Shown here: positions 8,032 to 17,135 of the stretch, one piece after another
Numbering within the stretch: the first letter of the stretch is position 1
Layout of the letters: the number at the start of each line of letters is the position of its first letter
From: Arcticibacter pallidicorallinus
GTDB taxonomy: Bacteria; Bacteroidota; Bacteroidia; Sphingobacteriales; Sphingobacteriaceae
Assembly: GCF_003002875.1 (NCBI RefSeq)
Contig: NZ_PVTH01000003.1
Location: 470,170 to 534,169 of the forward strand
Direction: 5' to 3'
DNA: 64,000 nt
The notes under the pieces: generated by a model
Seen by the model: the letters and a program-made list of their open reading frames with translations, nothing else
What the model was told of the DNA's origin: nothing
Database searches by the model: none
Translations under genes and position numbers: made by a program

Positions 8032-9231
8032 ATGACACGTATCTGCCTCTTTATAGTATTTATTTTTTGTACCTCTTTTTCGTTCATGTCCTGCTCTTCG
8101 GAAAGTAAAACAACTGAACGAACGCCCGAGGATGATAAATCGGATAGTCTGATGTTGGTTTATGATCCCGCGAAAGGTGATAAGCAGATTGATGAATTTA
8201 TGCATAACCTCCATAAAAAGAGAGGGTTTAATGGAAATGTGCTGGTGGCAAAGAAAGGTAAAATCATCTATCAGAAAGCGATTGGTTGGGCTGATTATCT
8301 CCACCGGGACAGTTTACATATCCATTCCAAATTCGAGTTGGCATCGGTTACCAAGCCTATTACGGCTACCGCGGTGCTCATGCTCGCTGAACAGGGAAAG
8401 CTGAAGCTGGATCAGACGGTGAAAGATTTTTTTCCAGACTTCCCATATGATGGAATTACTGTAAGAATGTTGTTAGCTCATCGTTCGGGCATGATGAACT
8501 ATGTTTATTTCGTAGACGGCGTGTTTAAAAAAGAGAAGCGGAGCGAACGGAACGGGATCAGTAATATGGACGTGATGAAATTAATTGCTGAACGCAAGCC
8601 TTCGCCGTATACGAGGCCTGACGTCAAATTCCACTATAATAATTCTAATTATATGGTTTTGGCTGCGATCATTGAAAAGGTGTCTGGAATGCCTTTTTCG
8701 CAGTTTATGAGCGAGAATGTTTTCAAGCCGGCGGGAATGCACAATACAGCGGTTTACTCCAGGGCAGAATATGAAAAGATTCCGGTTGATGTAATTGGGC
8801 ATGATCGCACCTGGCGCTATTCGGTGGTGCAAAATTTCCTTGACGGACCAGTTGGAGACAAGGGGGTTTATAGTACGGTGCAAGACTTGTTTATCTTTGA
8901 CCAGGCGCTGCGCAAGGGTAAGCTGCTTGGTAAGGCATGGCAAGACTCTGCCTATACCGGACATAATGAGAAGGTCAGAGGTCATTTTAATTACGGTTAC
9001 GGGTGGAGAATATTTGAAGGTAAAGATGACAAGGTGGTTTACCACACAGGATGGTGGCATGGGTTTAGGCATATCTATCTGCGTGACCTGAAATCAGATG
9101 TGACGATCGTGTTATTGAGTAACCTGACAAACGGCAGTCTTTTACAATTGGATGAATTGTATAAGATGGTTGGTATGCCTGTAGTGCGCAGATCTGCTTA
9201 TTCCGGAAACGGTGATTCTGCGGATGAATGA
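8032..9231 (+). CDS. Serine hydrolase of the class C beta-lactamase family, lipoprotein
   Basis: Penicillin-binding-protein-like serine hydrolase anchored as a lipoprotein (lipobox SFMSC, cysteine near residue 21). The catalytic elements are present: Ser105-Val-Thr-Lys108 (SxxK), Tyr202-Asn-Asn204 (YxN) and His338-Thr-Gly340 (the KTG equivalent). Length of 399 residues fits the family, which includes D-aminopeptidases, esterases and carboxypeptidases as well as beta-lactamases. The short length and lipid anchor argue against a dedicated AmpC. Substrate cannot be told from sequence. It stands alone with about 120 and 100 bases of non-coding DNA on either side. Confidence 0.88.
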   Translation: MTRICLFIVFIFCTSFSFMSCSSESKTTERTPEDDKSDSLMLVYDPAKGDKQIDEFMHNLHKKRGFNGNVLVAKKGKIIYQKAIGWADYLHRDSLHIHSKFELASVTKPITATAVLMLAEQGKLKLDQTVKDFFPDFPYDGITVRMLLAHRSGMMNYVYFVDGVFKKEKRSERNGISNMDVMKLIAERKPSPYTRPDVKFHYNNSNYMVLAAIIEKVSGMPFSQFMSENVFKPAGMHNTAVYSRAEYEKIPVDVIGHDRTWRYSVVQNFLDGPVGDKGVYSTVQDLFIFDQALRKGKLLGKAWQDSAYTGHNEKVRGHFNYGYGWRIFEGKDDKVVYHTGWWHGFRHIYLRDLKSDVTIVLLSNLTNGSLLQLDELYKMVGMPVVRRSAYSGNGDSADE

Positions 9232-9331
9232 TCAATTTAATTGTAATTTGGTCGTTCCTTTTTGTATGTTTAATAATTCGCCATATTGAAATGAGGCTAT
9301 ATAGAGATGACTGGTGTTTAGTTTATAAAAT

Positions 9332-9712
9332 ATGAGAAAGGTTTTTATCATTGATGATGACGTAATTCATCAGAGAATTGCTCAGATAATGATTGAAAAA
9401 CATCATACATATGATTCCATAGCGAGCTATACGGAAGCCGGAAAGGCCTTGGGTTTTTTGCAAGAGAACTTACAAAATAAAGCTGAACTTCCGGACGTAA
9501 TTCTTCTGGATTTAAATATGCCGGTAGTCGATGGATGGGATTTTCTGGATGTTTTCAAGACCTTTGAATCGGATTTGGCCAAGGAGATCAATATTTATAT
9601 CGTTAGTTCCTCAGTCGATGAGAACGACAAGGCGAGAGCCGCAACCTATAGCTCCGTGAAAGGCTTTGTTTCCAAGCCGTTATCACCTGCAACTCTGAAA
9701 GAACTTGACTAA
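9332..9712 (+). CDS. Single-domain response regulator
   Basis: A 126-residue stand-alone receiver domain. The acidic pocket is IDDD at residues 7-10, the phosphoacceptor is Asp60 (VILLDLNMP), the switch Ser/Thr lies in YIVSSSV and the conserved Lys in FVSKPL. There is no output domain, so it likely acts by protein contact in a phosphorelay or motility-type pathway. No kinase gene is adjacent. The family is abundant in Bacteroidota. Confidence 0.9.
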   Translation: MRKVFIIDDDVIHQRIAQIMIEKHHTYDSIASYTEAGKALGFLQENLQNKAELPDVILLDLNMPVVDGWDFLDVFKTFESDLAKEINIYIVSSSVDENDKARAATYSSVKGFVSKPLSPATLKELD

Positions 9713-9732
9713 ACTATTGCTTCTTATTTTTG
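9705..9732 (+). promoter_or_regulatory. Promoter of ybaB
   Basis: A TTG at 9705-9707 and TATTTTTG at 9725-9732 are 17 bases apart, matching the Bacteroidota -33/-7 pattern. The start codon follows 24 bases after the -7 box. The -33 element lies inside the end of the response regulator gene. Confidence 0.5.
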
Positions 9733-9755
9733 TATTAATAAAATAAAAAACTGAT

Positions 9756-10061
9756 ATGTTCGACAAATTAATGCAAGTACAGCAGCAGGCTGAAGAGATT
9801 AAAAAGAGGTTAGACTCAATAACTGTAAAAGGTGAGGCAGAGGGTGGAAAGATCAGCGTAAGCTCTACCGGAAATAAGAACATCACATCTATTCAGATAG
9901 ATGATGAGTTTTTTAAATCTGCGGATAAGGAGGAACTGGAGGAATTACTAGCTGTTGCCGTCAATAAAGCCCTTGTTCAGGCAGAGAACGTTCATCAAAC
10001 GGAAATGCAGGCCTTGAGCAGTAATATGTTAGGAGGTTTAGGGAATCTTTTCAACGGATAA
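9756..10061 (+). CDS. YbaB/EbfC nucleoid-associated protein
   Basis: A 101-residue DNA-binding protein of the YbaB/EbfC family, which acts as a dimer with tweezer-like arms. The start MFDKLMQVQQQAEEIKKRL is the conserved N-terminal helix, followed by GKISVSSTGNKNITSIQID and a C-terminal helix ending GGLGNLFNG. Usually ybaB sits beside dnaX and recR, but here it precedes a UPF0173 hydrolase by six bases, with which it is likely co-transcribed. Confidence 0.92.
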   Translation: MFDKLMQVQQQAEEIKKRLDSITVKGEAEGGKISVSSTGNKNITSIQIDDEFFKSADKEELEELLAVAVNKALVQAENVHQTEMQALSSNMLGGLGNLFNG

Positions 10062-10067
10062 TCGCTT

Positions 10068-10751
10068 ATGAAAGTAACGTATTACGGACAATCATGCTTC
10101 CTCCTGGAAACGCAGGGCTTCAATATATTGTTTGATCCTTTCATCAGTCCGAATGAGCTTGCTCAGCATATAGATATAGATTCCATACCTGCGGACTTTA
10201 TTCTGGTATCGCACGGGCATCAGGATCATACTGCGGATCTTGTTCATATTGCGAAAAGAACAAATGCTGTTGTTGTTTGCGCCTTTGAAATATCTTCCTG
10301 GTTAGAGAACCAAGGTGTTACCAATTGTCATCCTATGAATCTCGGTGGACAATGGAACTTTGATTTTGGAAATGTGAAGATGGTTTTTGCCGCTCATTCC
10401 AACTCTCTGCCCGACGGGACATATGGTGGGACCGCCGCAGGATTTGTTATTAAAACATCCGGGAAGACATTATATTATGCAGGGGATACTGCGCTCACTC
10501 AGGAAATGAAATTAATCGGTGAGTTGAGCAGCCCTGATATTTCTTTTCTGCCTATTGGTGATAACTTTACGATGGGGATTGATGATGCGATAATTGCTGC
10601 CCGCTTCGTTAACTGTAACCGGATCATTGGTATGCACTACGATACATTCGGCTATATTAAAATTGATAAGGCGGACGCTATAGAAAAATTCGGGGCTTCA
10701 GGAAACGAATTGACGTTGGTTGATATAGGAGCGACCATTGAAATAGAGTAA
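10068..10751 (+). CDS. UPF0173 metal-dependent hydrolase
   Basis: Metallo-beta-lactamase-fold hydrolase of the UPF0173 / UlaG-like group, 227 residues, cytoplasmic. The metal site motif SHGHQDHTAD lies near residues 48-57, and later ligands include FAAHSNSLPD, YAGDTALT and IGMHYDTFG near the end. The family is conserved but its substrate is unknown, so no specific reaction is given. The gene follows ybaB by six bases and ends at a strong bidirectional terminator. Confidence 0.88.
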   Translation: MKVTYYGQSCFLLETQGFNILFDPFISPNELAQHIDIDSIPADFILVSHGHQDHTADLVHIAKRTNAVVVCAFEISSWLENQGVTNCHPMNLGGQWNFDFGNVKMVFAAHSNSLPDGTYGGTAAGFVIKTSGKTLYYAGDTALTQEMKLIGELSSPDISFLPIGDNFTMGIDDAIIAARFVNCNRIIGMHYDTFGYIKIDKADAIEKFGASGNELTLVDIGATIEIE

Positions 10752-10755
10752 AGAC

Positions 10756-10794
10756 AAAAAAAGAGCGGTACATAAGTGCCGCTCTTTTTCTTTT
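10756..10794. terminator. Bidirectional terminator between UPF0173 gene and glgC
   Basis: A-rich left arm AAAAAGAGCGGTAC, ATAA loop and matching right arm GTGCCGCTCTTTTT form a stem of about 14 pairs. T runs are present on both strands, so it serves both convergent transcripts. Confidence 0.88.
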
Positions 10795-10805
10795 AACATA
10801 TTTTT

Positions 10806-12065
10806 TTAAATCACTGTGCCGTTTGGAATAACAGCGGATTTCTTTATTACCACGATTCCCTCTCTAACGGTATATTTCTCATAGTCTCCGTCTTCAAGAT
10901 GAGGGCCTCCGTTGATACGTACGTCGTTTCCTATCCGGCAGTTCTTGTCCAGAATGGCATTGTTGATGAAGCATCGTTCACCAACGCCCATTATCGGAGT
11001 GCCGTTCTTGCGGGCCTCTTCAAGTTGTTCAAGTGTCTGGTAATAGTCGGATCCCATGATGTAAGTACATTCAATTGTAGACCCTTTTCCGATTCGTGTT
11101 CTTATCCCGATCACTGAGCGCTCAATGCGGCTGGCATCGATAATGCAGCCATCAGATATCACCGTCTTTTCAAGGGTAGTTCCCATGATCTTGGAAGGAG
11201 GGAGCATGCGTGCCCTGGAAAAGATGCTTTTCTTATCAAAGAGATTGAACTGAGGGATATCATCTGTCAGGCCGATATTCGCTTCAAAAAAAGAAGGGAT
11301 TGTACCGATATCGGTCCAATAGCCATCGTACTGGTAGGCAACTACCTTTTTCTTGTTAATTGCTTCCGGAATGATTTCTTTTCCGAAGTCAGTATGCGGA
11401 TCGTTTGTGAGGGTATCGTAAATAATATCTTTGTTGAAGATGTAAATACCCATCGACGCCTGGAAAATTCTTCCCTGCGACCGCATGTCTTCGCCAACTT
11501 CTGAAGTCCAGTCTTCCAGACCAGTCTTTGGTTTTTCAGTAAACGACGTGATATTAAAGTTTTCGTCTGTCTTCATGATACCGAACGAAGAAGCATCTTT
11601 TGCAGTCACGGGGATCGTGGCAACAGAGATGTCAGCTTTAAGGGCAGCATGCTTTTCGATCATGTCATTAAAATCCATTTGATATAGCTGATCACCTGAG
11701 AGGATGAGCACATATTCAAATTCAAATGGAGAAATATGATGCAGACATTGTCTTACAGCATCTGCGGTTCCCTGGTACCATCCGGTGTTGTTGGGAGTCT
11801 GCTCGGCTGCGAGTATATCCACGAATCCATTGCTGAACACATTAAAGTGGTAAGTGTTTTTAATGTGTTTATTCAATGAAGCGGAGTTGAACTGAGTCAG
11901 GACGAAGATTCGGTCGATTCCTGAGTTAAAACAGTTGGAAATGGGAATATCTACCAGTCGGTATTTTCCTGCAATGGGTACCGCCGGTTTTGATCGCGTG
12001 GCAGTGAGGGGGTGAAGCCGGGTTCCCTGCCCGCCTCCCAGGATAACTGCAATAACTTTGGACAT
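10806..12065 (-). CDS. glgC: Glucose-1-phosphate adenylyltransferase
   Basis: Makes ADP-glucose from ATP and glucose-1-phosphate, the committed step of glycogen synthesis. The 419-residue enzyme begins with the nucleotide-binding loop ILGGGQGTRLHPLTATRSKPAVP, has SGDQLYQMDF for metal/sugar phosphate binding, and ends in a left-handed beta-helix with hexapeptide-like repeats (residues about 300-419). It lies six bases after glgA and shares its transcript. Product is consumed by GlgA; the alpha-glucan phosphorylase homologue at 50.3 kb could be the degradative counterpart. Confidence 0.95.
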   Translation of the reverse strand: MSKVIAVILGGGQGTRLHPLTATRSKPAVPIAGKYRLVDIPISNCFNSGIDRIFVLTQFNSASLNKHIKNTYHFNVFSNGFVDILAAEQTPNNTGWYQGTADAVRQCLHHISPFEFEYVLILSGDQLYQMDFNDMIEKHAALKADISVATIPVTAKDASSFGIMKTDENFNITSFTEKPKTGLEDWTSEVGEDMRSQGRIFQASMGIYIFNKDIIYDTLTNDPHTDFGKEIIPEAINKKKVVAYQYDGYWTDIGTIPSFFEANIGLTDDIPQFNLFDKKSIFSRARMLPPSKIMGTTLEKTVISDGCIIDASRIERSVIGIRTRIGKGSTIECTYIMGSDYYQTLEQLEEARKNGTPIMGVGERCFINNAILDKNCRIGNDVRINGGPHLEDGDYEKYTVREGIVVIKKSAVIPNGTVI

Positions 12066-12071
12066 AATATA

Positions 12072-13487
12072 TTATTTAAGGCTGTTATATAGATCGATAT
12101 ATTGGTTTGCCGAACGATTCCATGAGAAATCAAGCAACATCATTCTCTTACGTAACAATCGAACGTTGCTCGTGTTTGCATATAAATCTACAGCTCGTGT
12201 GACAGAGGCAACGATAGAATCAACATCCAGTTCAGGGAAACAAATTCCGTAACCTTCAGGTTCTGCCGCATCGATAACGGAATCTTTAAGTCCTCCTGTG
12301 CTGCGCACGATTGGTATGGTTCCGTATTTCATAGCGTAGAGCTGGTTTAGTCCACAAGGCTCCACTCTGGATGGCATTAAGAGGAAGTCAGCACCTGCGT
12401 AAATACGGTGCGAGAGTGCCTCATCATATCCTATATAAACATTATAATCCTTCTTGTACGTTTCTTTTAACTGGGCTAACTGGTCTTCGATAGCCGGGTT
12501 TCCTGAACCGAGAACCAGGATGCTTGCTTTACTTTTTGCTACCGAAAGTATCTGTTCTATCGCAGCAGGAAGGAGGTCGGCGCCTTTTTCATCGACGAGT
12601 CTGCCTATGAAAGCGATGAGCGGTTTGGACAAGGTAAAGCCAAATTCTTTACAGAGTGCCCGTTTATTTTCCTGTTTACCCTTCGTTACGTTATCCAGGC
12701 TGTAATTCAACGTTAACAGTGGGTCGGTAACAGGGTTCCATACGTCTGTATCAATTCCATTTAAGATTCCGGAACCTTTCTTTTCCTCCTGAACAAAAAG
12801 CGTTTCCAGTCCTTTTGAGCTCTCCTTTAGTTCTTCGAGGTAGCTTGGCGATACGGTAGTATATTTCCAGCATGATTTAACGGCTGCTGCAAGAGGGTTG
12901 ATTGCACCGCCCCAGTCCAGAACGCCTCTGGTCCATGGATCTGTTTCCGGAAGGTAATGGAACTTATCCCATCCAAACCAGCCCTGGTACTGGCCGTTAT
13001 GAATGGTCAGGATAGCAGGGATGGTAGATAAAAAGCGGTACTTAAAGCCGTGAGACATCAGGTAGGGCACAAGCGCGGTGTGGTGGTCGTGGCAATGAAC
13101 GATGTCCGGGTTATCCTTAAACTTCAATAGCCACTCCAGGAAAGCAAGCTGAAATGCAATAAACTGCTCCGTTTCATCGGGATAGGAGTAAATTTCTGAC
13201 CGGTCCAGCAGTCCGGGTATCCGGATCATGTGTAAGTGGAAGCCCAGTTTATCGGTCGTTTCTTTCAGTACCTGAAAAGGAAGGTTCTTGTCGCCCATTC
13301 GAACTTCTGATTCGTAGACGACTTCAAACTCATTATCGCGAGCAAACTTCCTGTCGTAATAAGGAGTCACTACAATAGCAGTTACTCCAAGTTCCTGCTG
13401 ATATTTTGGTAGAGCGCCTACCACGTCTCCCAGCCCTCCGACTTTGGCTAAGGGATAGCATTCTGCACTTAGATGTATTACAACCAT
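12072..13487 (-). CDS. glgA: Glycogen synthase
   Basis: GT5 ADP-glucose:alpha-1,4-glucan transferase, 471 residues. The ADP-glucose binding KVGGLGDVVGALP begins at Lys15, the donor-domain motif is GRLVDEKGADLL, and the C-terminal PSRVEPCGLNQLYAMKYG block carries the catalytic glutamate. It is the first gene of a glgA-glgC pair reading leftwards; glgC follows after six bases. No branching enzyme is present in the window. The 161 bases upstream are A/T rich and separate it from polA. Confidence 0.95.
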   Translation of the reverse strand: MVVIHLSAECYPLAKVGGLGDVVGALPKYQQELGVTAIVVTPYYDRKFARDNEFEVVYESEVRMGDKNLPFQVLKETTDKLGFHLHMIRIPGLLDRSEIYSYPDETEQFIAFQLAFLEWLLKFKDNPDIVHCHDHHTALVPYLMSHGFKYRFLSTIPAILTIHNGQYQGWFGWDKFHYLPETDPWTRGVLDWGGAINPLAAAVKSCWKYTTVSPSYLEELKESSKGLETLFVQEEKKGSGILNGIDTDVWNPVTDPLLTLNYSLDNVTKGKQENKRALCKEFGFTLSKPLIAFIGRLVDEKGADLLPAAIEQILSVAKSKASILVLGSGNPAIEDQLAQLKETYKKDYNVYIGYDEALSHRIYAGADFLLMPSRVEPCGLNQLYAMKYGTIPIVRSTGGLKDSVIDAAEPEGYGICFPELDVDSIVASVTRAVDLYANTSNVRLLRKRMMLLDFSWNRSANQYIDLYNSLK

Positions 13488-13648
13488 GATTTAATCCGTG
13501 TAAGGTTTAATGTTTTAATGAATACCAATAACCTCTTAAATGTCCGAAGGTTTAGTATAAAATGCTTTTATATGTTCGAAAAAGTTAACGACTTAAATGT
13601 ATCAAAAATTTAATTTCATAAAGTGTACAAAATCAAGCATTGCGTGAT

Positions 13649-16447
13649 TTAATGTGCTTTCAACCAGTTGGAGCCGGTGCCCATCTCAACGAGAATGGGA
13701 ACGGTAGTAACCAGGGCAGTTCTCATACGTTCCCCGACGATCTCCTTTACCTGATCCAGCTCGGGTGTGAAGACGTCAAAAACAAGTTCATCATGTACCT
13801 GCATGGTCATTTTTGATATCAGTTTCCGTTCGCTGAAGTCCCTATGTATGTTGATCATCGCCACTTTAATGAGATCAGCCGCTGAACCCTGGATGGGGGC
13901 ATTTATGGCGTTTCGTTCGGCAAATCCCCTGACTGTTGCGTTTGCTGAGTTAATATCTCTCAGATAGCGACGGCGTCCCATAAGCGTTTCTACATAGCCA
14001 TTCTCCCGCGCGAAGTTCATTGTGTCATTCATATAGCGTTTTATGCCAGAATACTGGTTGAAGTATTCTTCGATAATTGCAGCCGCTTCTTTACGGGGGA
14101 TACCCAGATTCTGGGAAAGGCCAAAGGCTGATTGTCCGTATATGATTCCAAAGTTAACAGCCTTGGCGTTGCGTCGTCGGGTATCGTCGACCTCATCAAG
14201 AGCGATCCCATATACCTTTGCAGCGGTTGCCGTGTGGATGTCGAGTCCTTTGTTAAACGCGTCCATCATATTTTCATCGCGGCTGATTTCGGCAATAAGC
14301 CGGAGCTCGATTTGGGAATAATCTGCTGAAAGGAGAATGTGGTTTTCATCCCTGGGGATAAAGGCTTTCCTTACTTCTCTTCCCCGCTCTGTACGGATGG
14401 GGATGTTCTGAAGGTTTGGGTTGGTTGAACTAAGCCTTCCGGTGGCTGCGACTGCCTGGTTGTAGGAGGTATGCAACCTCTGGGTCTTCTGATTGATCAG
14501 CGTTGGCAACGCATCTACATACGTAGATTTCAATTTTTGGAGTTGACGAAAATCGAGGATATCACGGGCAATATCGCTTTTGCTCGCGAGCGCAGTGAGG
14601 ATGTCTTCGCCGGTCTGGTATTGACCAGTTTTGGTTTTCTTCGCTTTGGGGTCAAGCTGAAGTTTGTCAAACAAGACTTCTCCTAACTGTTTTGGCGATG
14701 CAATATTGAATCTTACTCCGGCCTTCTCATAAATGGTTTTTTCTAGCTGTTCTATATCCACTTTCAGCTGGAGTGAATATTCGTCCAGTGCCTCCTTATC
14801 AATACGGACGCCTTCGCGCTCCATATCAGCCAGCACGTAGATCAGCGGTGTTTCCACCTCCCGGAATAGCTTGTCTGCATTTGCCTCGACAAGGCGTGGT
14901 TCAAACACTTCTTTGAGTTGCAGGGTAATATCTGCATCTTCGGCGGCATACTCCTTGATTTTTTCTATTTCGACATCGCGCATATTACCCTGATTCTTGC
15001 CTTTCGATCCTATCAGGGAAGTAATCTCGACGGGTTTATAGCCAAGATAGTTTTCTGCCAGAATATCCATATTGTGCCTTGTGTCGGGATCTAACAGGTA
15101 GTGTGCGATCATGGTATCGAAGAGCAAGCCCTGAACTTTTATATCATACCAGTTCAAGACGAGTATGTCGTACTTTAGATTCTGTCCGCTCTTCTCGATT
15201 TTTTCATTCTCGAACACTGGCTTGAAATGATTGATCAAGCGGAATGTTTCTTCCTGATCTGCAGGGAAGGGAACGTACCATGCGTCGCCCGTCTTGATCG
15301 AAAAAGAGAGTCCGACCAGCTCACAATTGTTAGCGTCAATGCACGTTGTTTCGCTGTCGAAGCAAAAGCTGTTTACAGATTCGAGGATGCTGATGAGTTC
15401 AGCCACTTTTTCCGGCGTATCAGCCAGGTGATAGGTATGGGGAGTATTATCGATATTTTTAGTGCCCTGAAGGGGTTCTTCCGGGACAGCGAAGGTGGGA
15501 GCAGGGGTGTTGACGGGCTGACCGAAAAGATCGATCTGCTGGCCGAATCCCGTAGGTGCCGAGCCTTCAGCTTTTAGTTCTTCACCAAAAACCCTGCGGC
15601 CGATCGTTCGGAACTCCAGTTCAGCAAACAACGGCTCCAGCATTTCCCTGCTTGGTTCAGTAACAAGCAAGGCCTCTTCGTCCAGTTCAACGGGGGCGTT
15701 AAGCATGATGGTAGCGAGCTTTTTAGAGATAAGCCCCTGCTCGGCGAATTTCTCGACGTTCTCACGCATCTTGCCCTTCAGTTGATGACTGTTTTCGATA
15801 ACGGCTTCAACTGATCCGAATTGTTTTATAAGAGTTTTGGCAGTTTTTTCGCCAATGCCCGGGATGCCGGGAATATTATCGACCGCGTCACCCCACATAC
15901 CAAGTATGTCGATAACCTGATGGACATGTTCTACCTCCCATTTAGCCAACACTTCCGGAACTCCCATAATTTCGAAGTCATTGCCCATCCGCGCCGGCTT
16001 GTATATAAATATATTATCAGACACCAGCTGGGCGAAGTCTTTATCGGGTGTCATGCAGAATACGGTATATCCTGCTTGTTCGGCCTTTTTTGCCAAAGTT
16101 CCGATAATATCATCAGCCTCATAGCCATCAGACGTGATCACAGGAATTCCAAAGCCCTGAATCAGCTTGAAGACATAGGGAAGGGCTGCAGAGAGATCCT
16201 CCGGCATAGCCTGCCGGTGTGCTTTATAATCTGTAAACTCAATATGTCGTTCTGTAGGAGCTTCGGTATCGAAAACTACGGCAAGATGGGTGGGTGTCTC
16301 CTTTTTTAATATTTCGAGCAGGGTATTCGTGAAACCCATTACTGCGGAGGTATTCAATCCCGAGGAAGTAAACCTCGGATTTTTGCTAAGAGCGAAGTGA
16401 GCCCTGTAGATCAGGGCCATACCGTCTAAAAGAAATAATTTTTTCAT
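13649..16447 (-). CDS. polA: DNA polymerase I
   Basis: Three-domain DNA polymerase I of 932 residues (E. coli: 928). Residues about 1-260 are the 5'-3' exonuclease with ATSDGYEADDIIGTLA-type acidic motifs. The proofreading domain appears active: Asp364-x-Glu366 (exo I), GQNLKYDIL (exo II) and YAAEDADITL (exo III) are intact. The polymerase domain has motif A DYSQIELRL, motif B RRNAKAVNFGIIYG and motif C VHDE with His885-Asp886-Glu887. It is the last gene of a tightly packed operon (trmB, ATL, AhpD-like, polA); its ATG directly follows the stop of the preceding gene, suggesting translational coupling. Confidence 0.97.
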   Translation of the reverse strand: MKKLFLLDGMALIYRAHFALSKNPRFTSSGLNTSAVMGFTNTLLEILKKETPTHLAVVFDTEAPTERHIEFTDYKAHRQAMPEDLSAALPYVFKLIQGFGIPVITSDGYEADDIIGTLAKKAEQAGYTVFCMTPDKDFAQLVSDNIFIYKPARMGNDFEIMGVPEVLAKWEVEHVHQVIDILGMWGDAVDNIPGIPGIGEKTAKTLIKQFGSVEAVIENSHQLKGKMRENVEKFAEQGLISKKLATIMLNAPVELDEEALLVTEPSREMLEPLFAELEFRTIGRRVFGEELKAEGSAPTGFGQQIDLFGQPVNTPAPTFAVPEEPLQGTKNIDNTPHTYHLADTPEKVAELISILESVNSFCFDSETTCIDANNCELVGLSFSIKTGDAWYVPFPADQEETFRLINHFKPVFENEKIEKSGQNLKYDILVLNWYDIKVQGLLFDTMIAHYLLDPDTRHNMDILAENYLGYKPVEITSLIGSKGKNQGNMRDVEIEKIKEYAAEDADITLQLKEVFEPRLVEANADKLFREVETPLIYVLADMEREGVRIDKEALDEYSLQLKVDIEQLEKTIYEKAGVRFNIASPKQLGEVLFDKLQLDPKAKKTKTGQYQTGEDILTALASKSDIARDILDFRQLQKLKSTYVDALPTLINQKTQRLHTSYNQAVAATGRLSSTNPNLQNIPIRTERGREVRKAFIPRDENHILLSADYSQIELRLIAEISRDENMMDAFNKGLDIHTATAAKVYGIALDEVDDTRRRNAKAVNFGIIYGQSAFGLSQNLGIPRKEAAAIIEEYFNQYSGIKRYMNDTMNFARENGYVETLMGRRRYLRDINSANATVRGFAERNAINAPIQGSAADLIKVAMINIHRDFSERKLISKMTMQVHDELVFDVFTPELDQVKEIVGERMRTALVTTVPILVEMGTGSNWLKAH

Positions 16448-16807
16448 TTAAAGGATCGTTTTATCAGAAACCGACAGCTCATCCCAGTATTCGACAGCTC
16501 TCCGGTAGTGAGGAATAACAATAGAACCTCCGACCAGGTTCGCGATCATAAATACTTCGTTAAGCTCTTCCGAAGTGACGCCTGCTTCATGGCATTTACC
16601 GAGATGGTATTTGATGCAGTCATCGCAGCGAAGTACCATAGAGGCAACCAGACCCAGCATTTCTTTCGTTTTGACACTCAACGCTCCTTCTGCGTAGGAG
16701 GTCGTATCGAGTGCGAAAAAACGTTTGATATTGGTGTTGGCGGTTTCCATGACCCGGTCGTTCATGCGGGTTCTGTAATCATTAAACTCGTTTACTAACT
16801 TTCCCAT
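16448..16807 (-). CDS. Carboxymuconolactone decarboxylase / AhpD-like protein
   Basis: A 119-residue alkylhydroperoxidase-like protein of the CMD family. The redox-type motif CDDCIKYHLGKCHEAG (CxxC plus downstream His) sits at about residues 59-75, as in AhpD. This points to peroxide or thiol chemistry and not to aromatic degradation, for which no other genes are present. It lies four bases after the ATL gene and abuts polA, so it is part of an operon that combines DNA repair/replication with possible oxidative-stress functions. Confidence 0.85.
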   Translation of the reverse strand: MGKLVNEFNDYRTRMNDRVMETANTNIKRFFALDTTSYAEGALSVKTKEMLGLVASMVLRCDDCIKYHLGKCHEAGVTSEELNEVFMIANLVGGSIVIPHYRRAVEYWDELSVSDKTIL

Positions 16808-16811
16808 CTTA

Positions 16812-17135
16812 TTATTTTAAGGGGTTCCAGAATAGATGCCGGAAATTTACAACTTGATCATTTATCACTTCTACTCCTTCGTTTCTCAGCAGTTCAGCCA
16901 TCAGTGACTCTCCCTGAAAGGCGCGCTTTCCTGTGAGAAGGCCTGTACGGTTGACTACACGGTGTGCAGGAACCGGAGGGGTTACTGTAGCTGAGCCATT
17001 CATTGCGTATCCCACCATCCTGGCTGATCCCTTAGTTCCAAGGGCTTCGGCTATGGCACCATAGGTGGTGACCCTTCCGGGGGGAATTTCTCTGGCAATA
17101 GCATAGACCTTTTCGAAGAAATTTTCATCATTCAT
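16812..17135 (-). CDS. Alkyltransferase-like (ATL) DNA repair protein
   Basis: A 107-residue MGMT-fold protein corresponding to the DNA-binding domain of O6-alkylguanine transferase. The Arg finger region GSARMVG (Arg39) and the helix-turn-helix are present, but the active-site PCHRV motif reads PAHRV with Ala57 in place of the methyl-accepting cysteine. Such proteins (ATLs) bind O6-alkylguanine without repairing it and hand the lesion to nucleotide excision repair. It shares TAATG with the trmB stop and is followed four bases later by the AhpD-like gene, both leading to polA. Confidence 0.88.
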   Translation of the reverse strand: MNDENFFEKVYAIAREIPPGRVTTYGAIAEALGTKGSARMVGYAMNGSATVTPPVPAHRVVNRTGLLTGKRAFQGESLMAELLRNEGVEVINDQVVNFRHLFWNPLK

